A stretch of DNA of 64,000 bases from Amycolatopsis sp. 2-15 (GCF_030285625.1 NZ_CP127294.1:8588001-8652000); one strand, 5' to 3'. Shown: positions 1-9,417, counted from the first letter of the stretch. Numbers and translations: made by a program. Notes: a model not told the origin generated them from the sequence alone.

Positions 1-805
1 ACGTTCGGCTCATCTCCGTCAGTTTCCTCAGCTGGACAAGATCGGTGGCCAGGCTGCCGGACTCCTGGGAGCTCAGGTGGTCCAGCACGAACCAACCGGA
101 GTAGCCGGCCGCTTCGAGCGCGTCCGACACCCGCGGCCAGTCGACGATCCCGGTGTCCAGCGCCGTACGCCGCCACACCCAAGTCCCGTCCTCCGCCCGC
201 TCGGGCGCGACGTTCTTCACGTGTACGTGCCGCAACAGCGGCCCCAGCACACCGGTGGCCAGGAACGGGTCCTGCCACCCCTCGCGGGCGAGGCTGCCTG
301 GGTCGTAGACCACACCGACGTGGTCGACGTCCACTTCGGACAGCGCCCGCCGCGCGAGCGACGGATCCGGCACCAGCGTGCTGGGAGCGGGCTCGAGCAG
401 GAGCCGCACACCACGCGCAGCGCATTCCGCGGCCTTGTCCGCCAGCTGCGAGCGCAGGCCGGTGAAGTCGGTGTCGAAGTCGGTGCCGTGGCCTGTCGCG
501 TAGACCCGCACGTGCGGGGCGTGGAGCGCCACGGCCAGCTCGCACACCCGCTGCCACAGCGGGCCGGGGTAGGCGAGGGCGTCCGGTTCGTGCACCGCCA
601 CGCCCGCGCAGGCGAGCCCGGTTTCCTCGGCGGCGCCGGCCACGGCGGCGAGCTGGGCGTCCGAAGCGGTGAGCGCCAGGGCATGCCCCACCCCGACGCC
701 CCACTCGACGCCGTCGAGCCCGTGCTCCGCGGCGACTGCGCACAGCCGCCGCGGATCCTGGTCCGGCAGCGCCGCGCTCGCGACGGCGAGCGGTACCGCG
801 GTCAT
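1..805 (-). CDS. Sugar phosphate isomerase/epimerase-like TIM-barrel protein (3' end outside window)
   Basis: The reading frame opens with ATG at 805 and stays open to the left edge, so 268 codons are visible and the C-terminus is missing. The protein has the xylose-isomerase-like (AP endonuclease 2) TIM-barrel pattern: an early HGLDGVEWGV strand, LLLEPAPSTLVPD with a metal-ligand Glu, VGVVYDPGS with an Asp, RHVHVKNV with the usual His, and a late GWFVLDHLS strand. Family members isomerise or epimerise keto-sugars or sugar acids using a divalent metal. The start overlaps the stop of the deacetylase by the ATGA arrangement, so it is the last visible gene of the minus-strand operon that begins near 5097. 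The substrate is unknown; hydroxypyruvate isomerase-like or inosose-dehydratase-like roles are possible. Confidence 0.8.
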   Translation of the reverse strand, partial: MTAVPLAVASAALPDQDPRRLCAVAAEHGLDGVEWGVGVGHALALTASDAQLAAVAGAAEETGLACAGVAVHEPDALAYPGPLWQRVCELAVALHAPHVRVYATGHGTDFDTDFTGLRSQLADKAAECAARGVRLLLEPAPSTLVPDPSLARRALSEVDVDHVGVVYDPGSLAREGWQDPFLATGVLGPLLRHVHVKNVAPERAEDGTWVWRRTALDTGIVDWPRVSDALEAAGYSGWFVLDHLSSQESGSLATDLVQLRKLTEMSRT

Positions 806-1728
806 CGAGCCCCCGTCCACTCGGCGTGGTGGTCCAGCCACCAGCGCGCGATATCGAGGCGCCGCATGAACGACACACCTTCCTTGCCCGACACGTACTC
901 CAGCAGATCCCGCACGGCGCTCGCCCGGTTCGCCTGCCCGCTCCACCGCGGGTGGAGCCCGACCGTGAGCATCCTGGGCCCGAGCCCGTGGTCGATCTCG
1001 TCGCAGAGGTAGTCGATCCCGAGGCGCATGCTCTCGAAGAACTGTGAAGGCGAGCCGTATGTCGGGTTCAACAGGTAGCGAGTGTCGTTGTAGACCTTCG
1101 AGTACGGCACCATCAGCAGCTGCTGCCCGGACACTTCCATGAAGTAGGGCAGCTCGTCGTTGCACACGTCGGAGTCGTAGAGGAAGCCGCCTTGCTCGAC
1201 GAGCAGGTCGAGCGTGTGCTCGCTCGGGAACGACCGCAGGTACCAGCCGAGTGGCCGCTCCCCCGTCGTGCGTTCGAGCGACTCGACGGCCAGCCGCAGG
1301 TGCTCACGTTCCACCTCGCGGTCCACGCGGTTGTACTCGAGCCATCGGTAGCCGTGGCCGATCACGTCGTGCCGGCTCTCCCGAACCCATTGGGCCACTT
1401 CGGGATTGCGCTCCAGCGCCGTGGCGCACGCGCCGATCGTGACCGGCACGTCGAACCGGTCGAACAGCCGGGCCAGCCGCCAGATGCCGACCCGGCTGCC
1501 GAACTCGTAATGCGTCTCGCTGCCGAAGTCCCGGATCGCCGGGTCGACTTCGTAGTCGTACTCGCCCCAACCGTCGTTGTGGTCGTCGCCGTCGAGTACG
1601 GAGTACTCCGAGCCCTCCTCGTAGTTGACGACGATGTTGATGACCAGCTTCTCCTCGCCGGGCCACCGCACCCGCGGGGCGTTCCGCCCGTACCCGACGA
1701 AATCCCGTACGCGCGTGGTCTCTGCCAC
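802..1728 (-). CDS. Polysaccharide deacetylase family protein, PuuE (allantoinase)-like
   Basis: This 308-residue protein begins with the PuuE-type N-terminal signature (DFVGYGRNAPRVRWPG followed by VNYEEGSEY) and has the NodB-fold motifs TIGACATALERNPEV, GHGYRW and LHPRWSG. PuuE proteins are cofactor-independent allantoinases; other relatives are chitooligosaccharide deacetylases. All members hydrolyse an amide. The GTG at 1728 was chosen because GAGAGGGAG lies just upstream; a second GTG at 1752 overlaps the SDR stop by GTGA and is an alternative. It sits in the operon with a dehydrogenase, an SDR and a TIM-barrel protein, pointing to breakdown of a small amide- or ureide-containing compound rather than peptidoglycan. 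No signal peptide is visible, so it should act in the cytoplasm. Confidence 0.82.
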   Translation of the reverse strand: MAETTRVRDFVGYGRNAPRVRWPGEEKLVINIVVNYEEGSEYSVLDGDDHNDGWGEYDYEVDPAIRDFGSETHYEFGSRVGIWRLARLFDRFDVPVTIGACATALERNPEVAQWVRESRHDVIGHGYRWLEYNRVDREVEREHLRLAVESLERTTGERPLGWYLRSFPSEHTLDLLVEQGGFLYDSDVCNDELPYFMEVSGQQLLMVPYSKVYNDTRYLLNPTYGSPSQFFESMRLGIDYLCDEIDHGLGPRMLTVGLHPRWSGQANRASAVRDLLEYVSGKEGVSFMRRLDIARWWLDHHAEWTGAR

Positions 1729-1748
1729 TATCCGCTCCCTCTCGTGAT

Positions 1749-2486
1749 TCACCCTGCGGTCCAGCCGCCGTCCACGGGGACGACGGCACCGGTCATCGAG
1801 GCCGATCCCGGTCCCAGCAGGAACGCGATCGTCTCGGCGACGTCCTGCGGCGGCGCAGGGGTGCCGAACAAGTTCCGTTCCCGCACGCGCTCGGCTTCGC
1901 GGCCGCCGGTTTCGTCCCGGCCGCTGCGCGCGAGCATCGGAGTGTCGGTCGGCCCCGGGCACACGCAGTTGACGCGGATCCCGTCCGGCGCGTGGTCGAC
2001 GGCCATTGCCCGGGTGAGCCCGATCAGGCCGGCTTTCGCCGCGCAGTACGCCGGAAACCCGGCGCCGCCGACCATGCCGTACTGCGAGCTGACGTGGACG
2101 ACGGCCGCGCCCGACCTGCCACGCATCAGGGGCAACACCGCGCGGGACACCAGGTACGCACCGGTCAGGTTCACCTCCAGCGTTCGCCGCCAGGACTCCG
2201 GTGAGGTCTCGGTGACGTCGCCGGTGTACCCGCCGATCCCGGCACAGTTGACGAGCCAGTCGACGCCGTCGAACTCAGTCCGAATCCCCGCGGCCGCCGC
2301 GCTCACCGACCCCTCGTCCGACACGTCGGCCGCCAGCGGAACGTACGTCTCCTCGTAACCGGGATGTGCGGCACCGGCGCCGAGGTCGAGGCCGGCCACG
2401 CGCGCGCCCGTGGCGAGGCACAGCTGCGTCACGGCGCGCCCGATTCCCGAGGTCGCGCCCGTGACGACGACGTTCGGTGCGGTCAC
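1749..2486 (-). CDS. Short-chain dehydrogenase/reductase
   Basis: A 245-residue classical SDR. The Rossmann motif TGATSGIG lies at residues 9-16, NCAG at 80-83, and the catalytic set is Ser134, Tyr147 and Lys151 (YCAAK). It ends with the usual VPVDGGWTAG substrate-loop tail. Such enzymes oxidise secondary alcohols or reduce ketones with NAD(P). The ATG at 2486 overlaps the stop of the Gfo/Idh/MocA gene (ATGA), so the two are translationally coupled. It resembles the second SDR of this island (11370-12146), notably in the RVNCxCPGPTxTP segment, so the two are probable paralogues acting on related intermediates. Substrate unknown. Confidence 0.9.
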   Translation of the reverse strand: MTAPNVVVTGATSGIGRAVTQLCLATGARVAGLDLGAGAAHPGYEETYVPLAADVSDEGSVSAAAAGIRTEFDGVDWLVNCAGIGGYTGDVTETSPESWRRTLEVNLTGAYLVSRAVLPLMRGRSGAAVVHVSSQYGMVGGAGFPAYCAAKAGLIGLTRAMAVDHAPDGIRVNCVCPGPTDTPMLARSGRDETGGREAERVRERNLFGTPAPPQDVAETIAFLLGPGSASMTGAVVPVDGGWTAG

Positions 2487-3463
2487 GAGACCGTGACCGT
2501 TCGTCCGGTCGCGAGCGCTTCTTCCCCCGCGAGCGCGACCCGCAGAGTGGCCAGGGCATCCGCGGGGGTGCAGGCCACCGCGGCGGGATCACCCGCCTTC
2601 ACCGCGGCGAGGAACCGCGAGTTCGACGCGCTGAACGGCTCTTCGGTCACCCCTGCGGACACTTCCAGACCGCGGTTGCGTCCGGTCAGCCTGAACTCCG
2701 GGTCGAGCGCCATCCGCAGCACCCCGGAGTCCGTGACGACGTCCAGTCCGTAGCGGCCCGGCACGTCCGCCGGAGTCCAGGCGATCACGACGGTCGCGAC
2801 GGCGCCGCTGGTCATACGCAGCACCAGGGTGAGCGCGTCGTCGATGTTCCGCGCGGCGACACCGGGCCGGTCGACACGCACAGCGCTGCCGACGGCGAGC
2901 ACCGATTCGACCTCACCGGCCACAGCCCGCGCCAGGTCGATCTGGTGGCTCCCGCGTTCCAGGAGATTGCCACCACCCTGGGCCTGATCGAGGAACCAGG
3001 GCCGGGCCGCGGTCGGACCCACGCTGTAGCCGGACAGGCTCACGACGTCGGAAGACGCCAGCTCCGAGCGCACGGCGTCGAGCAGTTCGATTGCGCGCCA
3101 CTGGTAACCGACGGCGCACACCACACCCGACTCCTCCGCGAGCCGGGTCAGCTCCGTCGCCTCGGCCAGATCGCGGGCGACGGGCTTCTCGAGGTAGACC
3201 GGGATCCCGCGAGCGAGGGCCTGCCGCGCCGGCGCCAGGTGGTGTTGCGGCGGAGTACAGATCCACACGGCGTCGAGCTCAGTAGCGAGCAACTCGTCGA
3301 CGTCCTTACAAGCCCGGGCGTCGTACCGTCCCGCGAACTCCGCCGTCCGCGCGGCATCCACATCGCACACCGCCTGGATCTCCACGTCCGCACGAGCGGC
3401 GAGGTCCGTGAGGTGACTGTCGCCGATCCAGCCGAGGCCGACCAGCCCGATCGCCGTGGTCAT
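2483..3463 (-). CDS. Gfo/Idh/MocA family NAD(P)-dependent oxidoreductase
   Basis: A 326-residue protein with an N-terminal dinucleotide-binding fold (GLGWIG at residues 9-14) and the family's EKP motif at 92-94, followed by the mixed alpha/beta C-terminal domain. Members oxidise sugars, inositols or pseudo-sugars. The ATG at 3463 overlaps the stop of the solute-binding-protein gene (ATGA); an in-frame ATG four codons upstream is possible but would extend the overlap. Together with the TIM-barrel gene it resembles inositol- or sugar-type catabolic modules, suggesting the imported compound carries a polyhydroxylated moiety. The exact substrate cannot be read from sequence. Confidence 0.88.
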   Translation of the reverse strand: MTTAIGLVGLGWIGDSHLTDLAARADVEIQAVCDVDAARTAEFAGRYDARACKDVDELLATELDAVWICTPPQHHLAPARQALARGIPVYLEKPVARDLAEATELTRLAEESGVVCAVGYQWRAIELLDAVRSELASSDVVSLSGYSVGPTAARPWFLDQAQGGGNLLERGSHQIDLARAVAGEVESVLAVGSAVRVDRPGVAARNIDDALTLVLRMTSGAVATVVIAWTPADVPGRYGLDVVTDSGVLRMALDPEFRLTGRNRGLEVSAGVTEEPFSASNSRFLAAVKAGDPAAVACTPADALATLRVALAGEEALATGRTVTVS

Positions 3464-5097
3464 ACTGCGCTCCAAAGGGTTCGCGGGTCGAAGTGGTTCG
3501 CGGGGCCTTCGGCCAGACCGCCGATGGACACGCCCGTCACGCGCAGGTTCTTGATCCAGTAGCCGATGATCGCCGGCACCTGATCGTGCTGGATCGCGGC
3601 CATCCGCGCGGCGGCCTTGAGCCGGGTCTGCTCGTCCAGCGAGGCGTTGAGATCGGCGAAGGCGCGGTCGAAGCCGGGGTCTTTCCAGTGCGCGGCGTTC
3701 CAGATGCCACCCGAGGTGTATGCGGGCAGGATGGCCTGGCTCGGGACACCGCGCGCACCCCAGTCGACGATGCCCATCGGCACTTCGAGCCAGGGCTGAC
3801 TGTTGCCCGTGCCGTAGTAGGCACTCTGCTGCTGCACGTTGAGCTGCAGGTTGATTCCCGCCGGCTTCAGCGCCTGCTGCGCCAGGACCGCGTACTGCGG
3901 GATCTCCAGGTACTGCTCGGTGGTCAGCGTGACCGGGAAACCGTTCGGGTGCCCGGCGCGGGCGAGCAGGGACTTCGCCAGCGCGTAATCCTGCTTCCGC
4001 TGGGGAATCTGGGCAATCGCCTGCTTCGACACCGGGAAGACCGGCGCGAACGAGTGGTCGTTGCCGAGCTCGCCATCACCTCCGAGCAGCGCCTGAACCA
4101 GCGCGGGCCGGTCGAAACAGGCGGCCACGGCCTGGCGCACCAGCGGATTGTCGAACGGCGCCTGATCCGTCCGCATGTGGAAGCCGCGGTACTCGCTGGA
4201 CGGACTCTTGATGATCTTCAGGTTCGGGGTTTCCTGCAGGGCCTGCGCACTCTGGTGCGGGGCGATCGGCCACACGTTTTCCCTACCACCCTGCATGTTG
4301 AGGGCGATGGTGCTGTCATCCGCGTAGTAGGTGAGGCGCAGGTTGTCCAGGTAGGGGTAGCGCTTGTCCCAGTAATCGGGGTTGCGCGCGAAGGTGGCGC
4401 CGGTCTCTGGCTGATAGCCGGTCATGACGAAGGCACCAGTCCCGACGCGCCCCTTCGCGAAATCACCGATCTGGTAGTTCTTCGGCAGGATGATCGCGTT
4501 GAAGTTGAATGCCGAGACGAGATAGGGGAAGTCCACGAACGGCTGGTCGAGGTGGAACGTGACCGTGTGGTCGTCGACCTTCTCGATGTTGCCGTGCGAG
4601 AAGATCCCCTTGAACGCCGACAGAGCCGACGAGTTGACCTTCGGGTCCGTCAGCAGGTTCATCGTGTACACGACATCATCCGCGGTGAAGGGCTTGCCGT
4701 CGTGCCACTTCACCCCCTGGCGTAGTACGAAGGTCCACGTGTCCGGTCGCTTGGCCGACCACGACACCGCGAGCCGCGGGTCCAGGGTGTAGTCGGCGCG
4801 CGGGAAGCACAGGTATTCACCGGCGATCTGCGCTGTCGTCTGACCGCCCTGGTTGTAGAGCGTCACCGGGTCCACGAGCGAGGCCGGCCGAGTGATCGCG
4901 ACATTCGCCGTGCCACCTCGGCGAGGCGGGCCGACCGCCGGCACGGAGTTGATGCCACCGCCTTGACCGCAGGCCGAGAGGATTGCCGACGCGGCCGGCA
5001 AGCCGAGCCCCAGCACACTGGCCCGACGCAGGAATCCGCGTCTGCTCAGCCGCCGGGCCCGCACCTCTTCGAACAGGTGGTACTCGTAGTCGTCCAT
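3460..5097 (-). CDS. ABC transporter solute-binding lipoprotein, family 5 (Dpp/Opp type)
   Basis: A 545-residue extracytoplasmic solute-binding protein. It starts with a twin-arginine region (SRRGFLRR, RR at 19-20), a hydrophobic stretch and a lipobox LSAC with Cys43, so it is predicted to be exported by Tat and lipid-anchored. The mature part has family-5 signatures such as WTFVLRQGVKWHDGKPFTADDVVYT. Family-5 proteins bind oligopeptides, nickel, or oligosaccharides and glycosides. The ATG at 5097 has a GAGG about ten bases upstream. It heads the minus-strand operon and is divergent from the two permeases and the ATPase (5448-9357), which supply the rest of the importer. The ligand is unknown; the neighbouring sugar-type enzymes favour a glycoside or other polyol-bearing compound. 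Confidence 0.93.
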   Translation of the reverse strand: MDDYEYHLFEEVRARRLSRRGFLRRASVLGLGLPAASAILSACGQGGGINSVPAVGPPRRGGTANVAITRPASLVDPVTLYNQGGQTTAQIAGEYLCFPRADYTLDPRLAVSWSAKRPDTWTFVLRQGVKWHDGKPFTADDVVYTMNLLTDPKVNSSALSAFKGIFSHGNIEKVDDHTVTFHLDQPFVDFPYLVSAFNFNAIILPKNYQIGDFAKGRVGTGAFVMTGYQPETGATFARNPDYWDKRYPYLDNLRLTYYADDSTIALNMQGGRENVWPIAPHQSAQALQETPNLKIIKSPSSEYRGFHMRTDQAPFDNPLVRQAVAACFDRPALVQALLGGDGELGNDHSFAPVFPVSKQAIAQIPQRKQDYALAKSLLARAGHPNGFPVTLTTEQYLEIPQYAVLAQQALKPAGINLQLNVQQQSAYYGTGNSQPWLEVPMGIVDWGARGVPSQAILPAYTSGGIWNAAHWKDPGFDRAFADLNASLDEQTRLKAAARMAAIQHDQVPAIIGYWIKNLRVTGVSIGGLAEGPANHFDPRTLWSAV

Positions 5098-5447
5098 CGG
5101 CAGTTCCTCACTCGGGGCGCACCGAACGGCGTCACCGGGTTCCGATCCTCAGACTCAGATCGGGATTTGATATTCCATATAAGTTAGCTCCTTCAGCCTG
5201 CAGAGCACAATCCCCCACGCGACGGCGTCCACCTGCAACGCACTATTACGCCTTGACCAGCAATATTGTTACACACGGAGCAACAAGAACGTAACACGGC
5301 GAGACCGCGGCAGCCCGTTGCTTCCCTCTTGGTCGACAGATACGCTATACAGAATATCAACGGGCCGGACGCGGTACTCGCCCGTGACAAGCCATCCCCG
5401 GCGTTCTCCCCGGGTGCGCCCCACCAGACGACAGGCTGGGCTCAGAC
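5098..5447. promoter_or_regulatory. Divergent promoter region with paired inverted operator-like sites
   Basis: This 350-base gap separates the minus-strand catabolic operon from the plus-strand permease-ATPase operon and is clearly more AT-rich than its surroundings. TTGATATTC at 5167-5175 and its exact reverse complement GAATATCAA at 5352-5360 sit near the two ends, one facing each operon. The right-hand copy is preceded by GATACG at 5339-5344 and CTATACAG, which recall the GATACG/CGTATC elements upstream of the FCD GntR gene at 16215. A shared regulator is a reasonable inference. No convincing open reading frame lies here. Confidence 0.45.
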
Positions 5448-6395
5448 ATGATCGGATTCATCACCAAACGGCTCGGGCTGAGCGTGCTGACGCTCCTGCT
5501 CGTGTCGATCATCGTGTTCGCGGTCTCGCAAGTGCTCCCCGGCGATGTGGGACGCACGATCCTCGGACCGTACGCGACCAACGACCAGGTCGCGCAGTTG
5601 AACCACACGCTCGGGCTCGACCGGCCCCTGCCCGTGCGCTACCTGGACTACATGTGGGGCTTTCTCCACGGCGACTGGGGCAAGTCCTACCTCCTGCAGG
5701 AACCGGTCACGGGTCTCGTGCTCGGGCACCTCGGCGACTCGCTGCTGCTCGGCGGGTTCGCGCTCGTCATCGCCGTGCCGATCTCGCTCGGCTTCGGCGT
5801 GCTGGCAGCCCTTAGGCGGGACAAGTTCACGGACCGCGCGATCTCCGTGACCGGGCTGTCCCTCATCGCCCTGCCCGAGTTCGTCGCCGGAACGGTCCTG
5901 CTCGTGGTGTTCGGCGTGTCGTTCAAGTGGTTCCCGGTCTCGTCCTCGGTGCCGCTGCCCAACATCGTGGACGTGTTCCGACAGTTCATGCTGCCGGCGA
6001 TCCCGCTGATGTTCGTCCTCTTCGGCTACATCTCGCGCATGGCGCGCGCCGGGACGGTCGACGTGCTCGAATCCGCGTATGTGCGCACAGCCGTCCTCAA
6101 AGGACTGAAACCGGGCCGCGTCATCGGCAAGCACGTCCTGCGTAACTCGCTGCTGCCGGCCATCACGGTCGTCAGCGCCCAAGTCGGGTACGCCGTCGGC
6201 GGCCTCGTCGTAGTCGAGAAGCTCTTCAACTACCCCGGCATCGGCCAGCTCATCTACACCTCGGCGACCGGACACGACCTCCCGGTACTCGAGGCGGCCG
6301 TGCTCGTGATCGCCGTGATCTACACCGTGGCGAACCTCTGCGCCGACCTCCTCTACGGCGTGCTCAACCCCCGCATCCGGCTCGCTGCGGCGTGA
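5448..6395 (+). CDS. ABC transporter permease, DppB/OppB type
   Basis: A 315-residue integral membrane protein with the DppB layout: an N-terminal segment entering the membrane (ITKRLGLSVLTLLLVSIIVF), a periplasmic loop with LGLDRPLPVRYLDYMWGFLHGDWG, and a six-helix core with the EAA-type cytoplasmic loop around VRTAVLKGLKPGRVIGKHVLRNSLLPA. It ends with the typical NPRIRL tail. It pairs with the DppC-type permease 26 bases downstream to form the channel for the family-5 solute-binding protein encoded divergently. Start ATG at 5448 at the expected position. Confidence 0.93.
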   Translation: MIGFITKRLGLSVLTLLLVSIIVFAVSQVLPGDVGRTILGPYATNDQVAQLNHTLGLDRPLPVRYLDYMWGFLHGDWGKSYLLQEPVTGLVLGHLGDSLLLGGFALVIAVPISLGFGVLAALRRDKFTDRAISVTGLSLIALPEFVAGTVLLVVFGVSFKWFPVSSSVPLPNIVDVFRQFMLPAIPLMFVLFGYISRMARAGTVDVLESAYVRTAVLKGLKPGRVIGKHVLRNSLLPAITVVSAQVGYAVGGLVVVEKLFNYPGIGQLIYTSATGHDLPVLEAAVLVIAVIYTVANLCADLLYGVLNPRIRLAAA

Positions 6396-6420
6396 CCCGG
6401 CCGGACGAGAAGGAGCTTTC

Positions 6421-7317
6421 ATGACGTCAACGGAGACGATGGCCGTGCCTGCCACCGGCCAGGCGGCGCCCCGCCAGGCGTCCACGGCCGCGAAGGCCCG
6501 CCGGCGCGAGATCGTGCGCGGTCTGCTGCGCTCCCCCACGTTCCTGATCGGTGGGGTGATCCTGCTGTTCTGGGTCGTCGACGCCATCTTCTGGCATGCC
6601 TTCGCCCCCCACGATCCGCAGCAGATCTTCCCGCAGACACTGCAGGGCCCGTCGGGTGTCCACTTGTTCGGAACGGACAACCTCGGTCGCGACGTGTTCT
6701 CGCGCCTGCTCGCCGGCGCCTCCCCGGTGCTCACCATCGCTCCTGCGGCCACCGCGCTCGGCCTCCTCGGCGGCGTCGTGCTGGGCCTGTTCACCGGGTA
6801 CTACCGCGGCGTGCTCGACGACGTCGCGATGCGCATCGTCGACGCGGTGCTCGCGTTCCCGCTCGTGATCATCGCCGTGCTCGTGCTCACGGTGCTGGGT
6901 TCCGGCGAGCTGCCGGTGATCCTGCTGATCGCGGTCACCTTCGTCCCCGGCGTCGCCCGGACAGTGCGCGCGGCGGTGCTCACGCAGCGGGAGCTCGAGT
7001 ACGTCGCCGCCGCCAAGCTGGCCGGCGCGTCGGGCCCGAAGATCATGTTCACCGAGATCCTGCCGAACGTGACCGGTCCGATCATCGTCGAAGGCACGGT
7101 CCGGCTCGGCTACGCCATCTTCACGTCGGCAACGCTGTCGTTCCTCACGCTCGGCATCCAGCAGCCGTCGCCGGACTGGGGTCTCACGATCTCGCTGGGC
7201 CAGGTCTACCTGCAGGTCGCGCCGTGGATCGTCCTGTTCCCCGCATTGGCGCTGGCGACGCTGGTCGTCGCCGTCAACCTCGTCGCCGACGGCTTCCAGC
7301 GCGTGCTGGACGCCTGA
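6421..7317 (+). CDS. ABC transporter permease, DppC/OppC type
   Basis: A 298-residue permease with the DppC hallmarks: a charged N-terminus, one early membrane span, the HLFGTDNLGRDVFSRLLAGA sequence, then the core permease helices with the coupling loop YVAAAKLAGASGPKIMFTEILPN. The AGAAGGAG-like purine run just before ATG 6421 supports the start. Together with the preceding permease it forms the heterodimeric membrane channel of a peptide/glycoside-type importer. The ATPase gene follows after 21 bases, so all three are one operon. Confidence 0.93.
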   Translation: MTSTETMAVPATGQAAPRQASTAAKARRREIVRGLLRSPTFLIGGVILLFWVVDAIFWHAFAPHDPQQIFPQTLQGPSGVHLFGTDNLGRDVFSRLLAGASPVLTIAPAATALGLLGGVVLGLFTGYYRGVLDDVAMRIVDAVLAFPLVIIAVLVLTVLGSGELPVILLIAVTFVPGVARTVRAAVLTQRELEYVAAAKLAGASGPKIMFTEILPNVTGPIIVEGTVRLGYAIFTSATLSFLTLGIQQPSPDWGLTISLGQVYLQVAPWIVLFPALALATLVVAVNLVADGFQRVLDA

Positions 7318-7338
7318 TCTCCCCCGGAAGGCAACGTT

Positions 7339-9357
7339 ATGACCACCACGCTGGAACAGCCGACATTGGCCGTGCGCAACCTGGACATCAGCTACCGCAG
7401 GGGTTCAAGGGTGTCGCCGGTCGTGCGCGACGTATCGTTCACGATCCAACCGGGCGAGGCATACGGTCTCGTCGGCGAATCCGGCTGCGGCAAGACAACC
7501 GTAGCCATGTCGATCATGCGGTATCTGCCGGACAACGCGGTCGTCAGCGACGGCAGCGGCATCACGTTTTCCGGTGAGGACGCCCTGGCTGCGGGAAAGG
7601 GCACGCTTCGCCAGTGGCGCGGCGGACGGATCGCCATGGTGTACCAGAACCCTGGCGCGTCCTTGAACCCGTCCATGCGCATTGGAGCGCAGGTCGCCGA
7701 GGGCATCAGGGTGCACAGTGGACTGTCGAATGCCGAGTGCAAGGAGAAGGCGCTCGAGATGCTGGCCAACGTCCGGATCCCGGACCCGGACTCGTGCGCT
7801 CGCCGCTACCCGCACGAGCTCTCCGGTGGCCAGCAGCAACGCGTGATGATCGCGATGGCGCTCTCCGGCAATCCCGACCTCCTGGTGCTCGACGAACCCA
7901 CCACCGGCCTGGACGCGACCGTCGAAGCCGAGGTACTCGAGCTGATCAAGCAGTTGCGCGAAGAATTCCACACCGCCGTGCTCTTCATCAGCCACAACCT
8001 CGGCATCGTGGCACAGATCTGCGACCGCGTCGGCGTGCTCTACGCGGGCCGACTGGTGGAAGAAGCGCCCGCGGACGAGTTGTTCGCGTCTCCTCGGCAC
8101 CCGTACACCCGCGACTTGCTGCGCTCGGTGCCACGGCACGGCGTGACAAAGTCGGCCGGTCTGCTCGCGACGATCCCCGGATCGCTGCCGGCGCCTGGCG
8201 CCGCACTCACCGGGTGCCCGTACGCCGCGCGCTGCGAACTCGCCACCGACCGCTGCCACCGCGAAACGCCGCCGTCGGAATCGCTCGGCACCGCCCACGC
8301 CGTGAGCTGCTTCCACCACGACCAGACCCGGACCGTGGGCGAGGTCGAACGGTTCTCCGAAACCGAGCGGACGACCGAGGAAGTGCTGCTGGAAGTCCGC
8401 AACCTGACCAAGCGCTACCGCACCGGTGGACACGAGTTCACCGCCGTCTCCGACGTCTCCTTCGACCTGCACCGCGGCGAGGTCTTCGGCCTGGTCGGCG
8501 AATCCGGGAGCGGCAAGAGCACCATCGCCAAGTGCATCGCGGGCATGACCTACCCGTCCGAAGGCACGCTGCAGTTCGAGGACATCACGCTTTCCAAGAG
8601 CCCCCGGCGCGCCGAGCGAACGACGCGCCGGAAGATCCAGATGGTCTTCCAGAACCCCGACAACGCGCTCAACCCGCGGCACCCCGTGCGGCGGATCCTG
8701 GGTCGCGCCGTGGCCCTGCTGAACGACCGCCTCCGCGGCCGGGGGCGCGAAGACCGCGTCGAAGAGCTCACATCGTCGGTACGACTCGAACCGCGCCACC
8801 TCGACGTGCGACCCAGCGCGTTGTCCGGCGGGCTCAAGCAGCGCGTGGCGATCGCGCGGGCGTTCGCAGGATCGCCCTCGCTCGTGCTGTGCGACGAGCC
8901 GGTCTCGGCCCTGGATGTCTCGGTGCAGGCCGCGATCCTGAACCTGCTGGTCGAACTCCAGGTGGCCAAGGACGTGGCCTATCTGTTCATCTCGCACGAC
9001 ATGTCCGTCGTCCGGTATCTCGCCGACCGGATCGGGGTGCTCTACCTCGGCCAGCTCGTCGAAATCGGTACGGCCGACGCCGTCTTCCAGCCACCACACC
9101 ACCCCTACACCGAAGCGCTCCTCTCGGCGGCACCCGACCTCGACCCGGACGAGACCCGCCAGCGCATCCGCCTGGACGGCACCTACCCCAGCGCCTCCGC
9201 TCCGCCGAGCGGGTGCCGGTTCCACACGCGGTGCCCCCGGGCGCTCGGGGACGTGTGCCGCACGCAGGAGCCGCCGTGGCAGGACACCGGGAAGGGCAAC
9301 CGATACCGCTGCCACATCGCGCCGGAGGACCTCCTGCGCAGGATCAAGTCCGAGTAG
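7339..9357 (+). CDS. Fused double ATP-binding protein of a Dpp/Opp-type importer (DppD-DppF fusion)
   Basis: A 672-residue protein carrying two complete nucleotide-binding domains. Domain 1 has Walker A GESGCGKT at residues 46-53, signature LSGGQQQRV and Walker B LLVLDEPTTGLD; domain 2 has Walker A GESGSGKS at 387-394, signature LSGGLKQRV and Walker B LVLCDEPVSALD. Each domain is followed by the oligopeptide-type C-terminal Cys-rich extension (GCPYAARCELATDRC, then GCRFHTRCPRALGDVC) typical of DppD and DppF. Fusion of the two ATPases in one chain is common in actinobacteria and some proteobacteria. It energises the importer formed by the two upstream permeases. A terminator-like hairpin follows at 9368-9409. 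Confidence 0.95.
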   Translation: MTTTLEQPTLAVRNLDISYRRGSRVSPVVRDVSFTIQPGEAYGLVGESGCGKTTVAMSIMRYLPDNAVVSDGSGITFSGEDALAAGKGTLRQWRGGRIAMVYQNPGASLNPSMRIGAQVAEGIRVHSGLSNAECKEKALEMLANVRIPDPDSCARRYPHELSGGQQQRVMIAMALSGNPDLLVLDEPTTGLDATVEAEVLELIKQLREEFHTAVLFISHNLGIVAQICDRVGVLYAGRLVEEAPADELFASPRHPYTRDLLRSVPRHGVTKSAGLLATIPGSLPAPGAALTGCPYAARCELATDRCHRETPPSESLGTAHAVSCFHHDQTRTVGEVERFSETERTTEEVLLEVRNLTKRYRTGGHEFTAVSDVSFDLHRGEVFGLVGESGSGKSTIAKCIAGMTYPSEGTLQFEDITLSKSPRRAERTTRRKIQMVFQNPDNALNPRHPVRRILGRAVALLNDRLRGRGREDRVEELTSSVRLEPRHLDVRPSALSGGLKQRVAIARAFAGSPSLVLCDEPVSALDVSVQAAILNLLVELQVAKDVAYLFISHDMSVVRYLADRIGVLYLGQLVEIGTADAVFQPPHHPYTEALLSAAPDLDPDETRQRIRLDGTYPSASAPPSGCRFHTRCPRALGDVCRTQEPPWQDTGKGNRYRCHIAPEDLLRRIKSE

Positions 9358-9367
9358 GACAGACTCA

Positions 9368-9409
9368 GGCGGTTCCGGCCGACCCCCGACCCCGGCCGGA
9401 ACCGCCTTT
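9368..9409 (+). terminator. Rho-independent-type terminator after the ABC ATPase gene
   Basis: GGCGGTTCCGGCC at 9368-9380 pairs with GGCCGGAACCGCC at 9394-9406, a perfect 13-bp stem with a 13-base loop, followed by TTT. It lies 10 bases after the stop of the importer operon. Confidence 0.75.
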
Positions 9410-9417
9410 CCCCCTGA

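Noticed and set aside
5442-6794. 450-codon minus-strand frame opposite the permease genes
   Set aside because: Antisense shadow of two recognisable permeases; His/Arg/Asp-rich composition.
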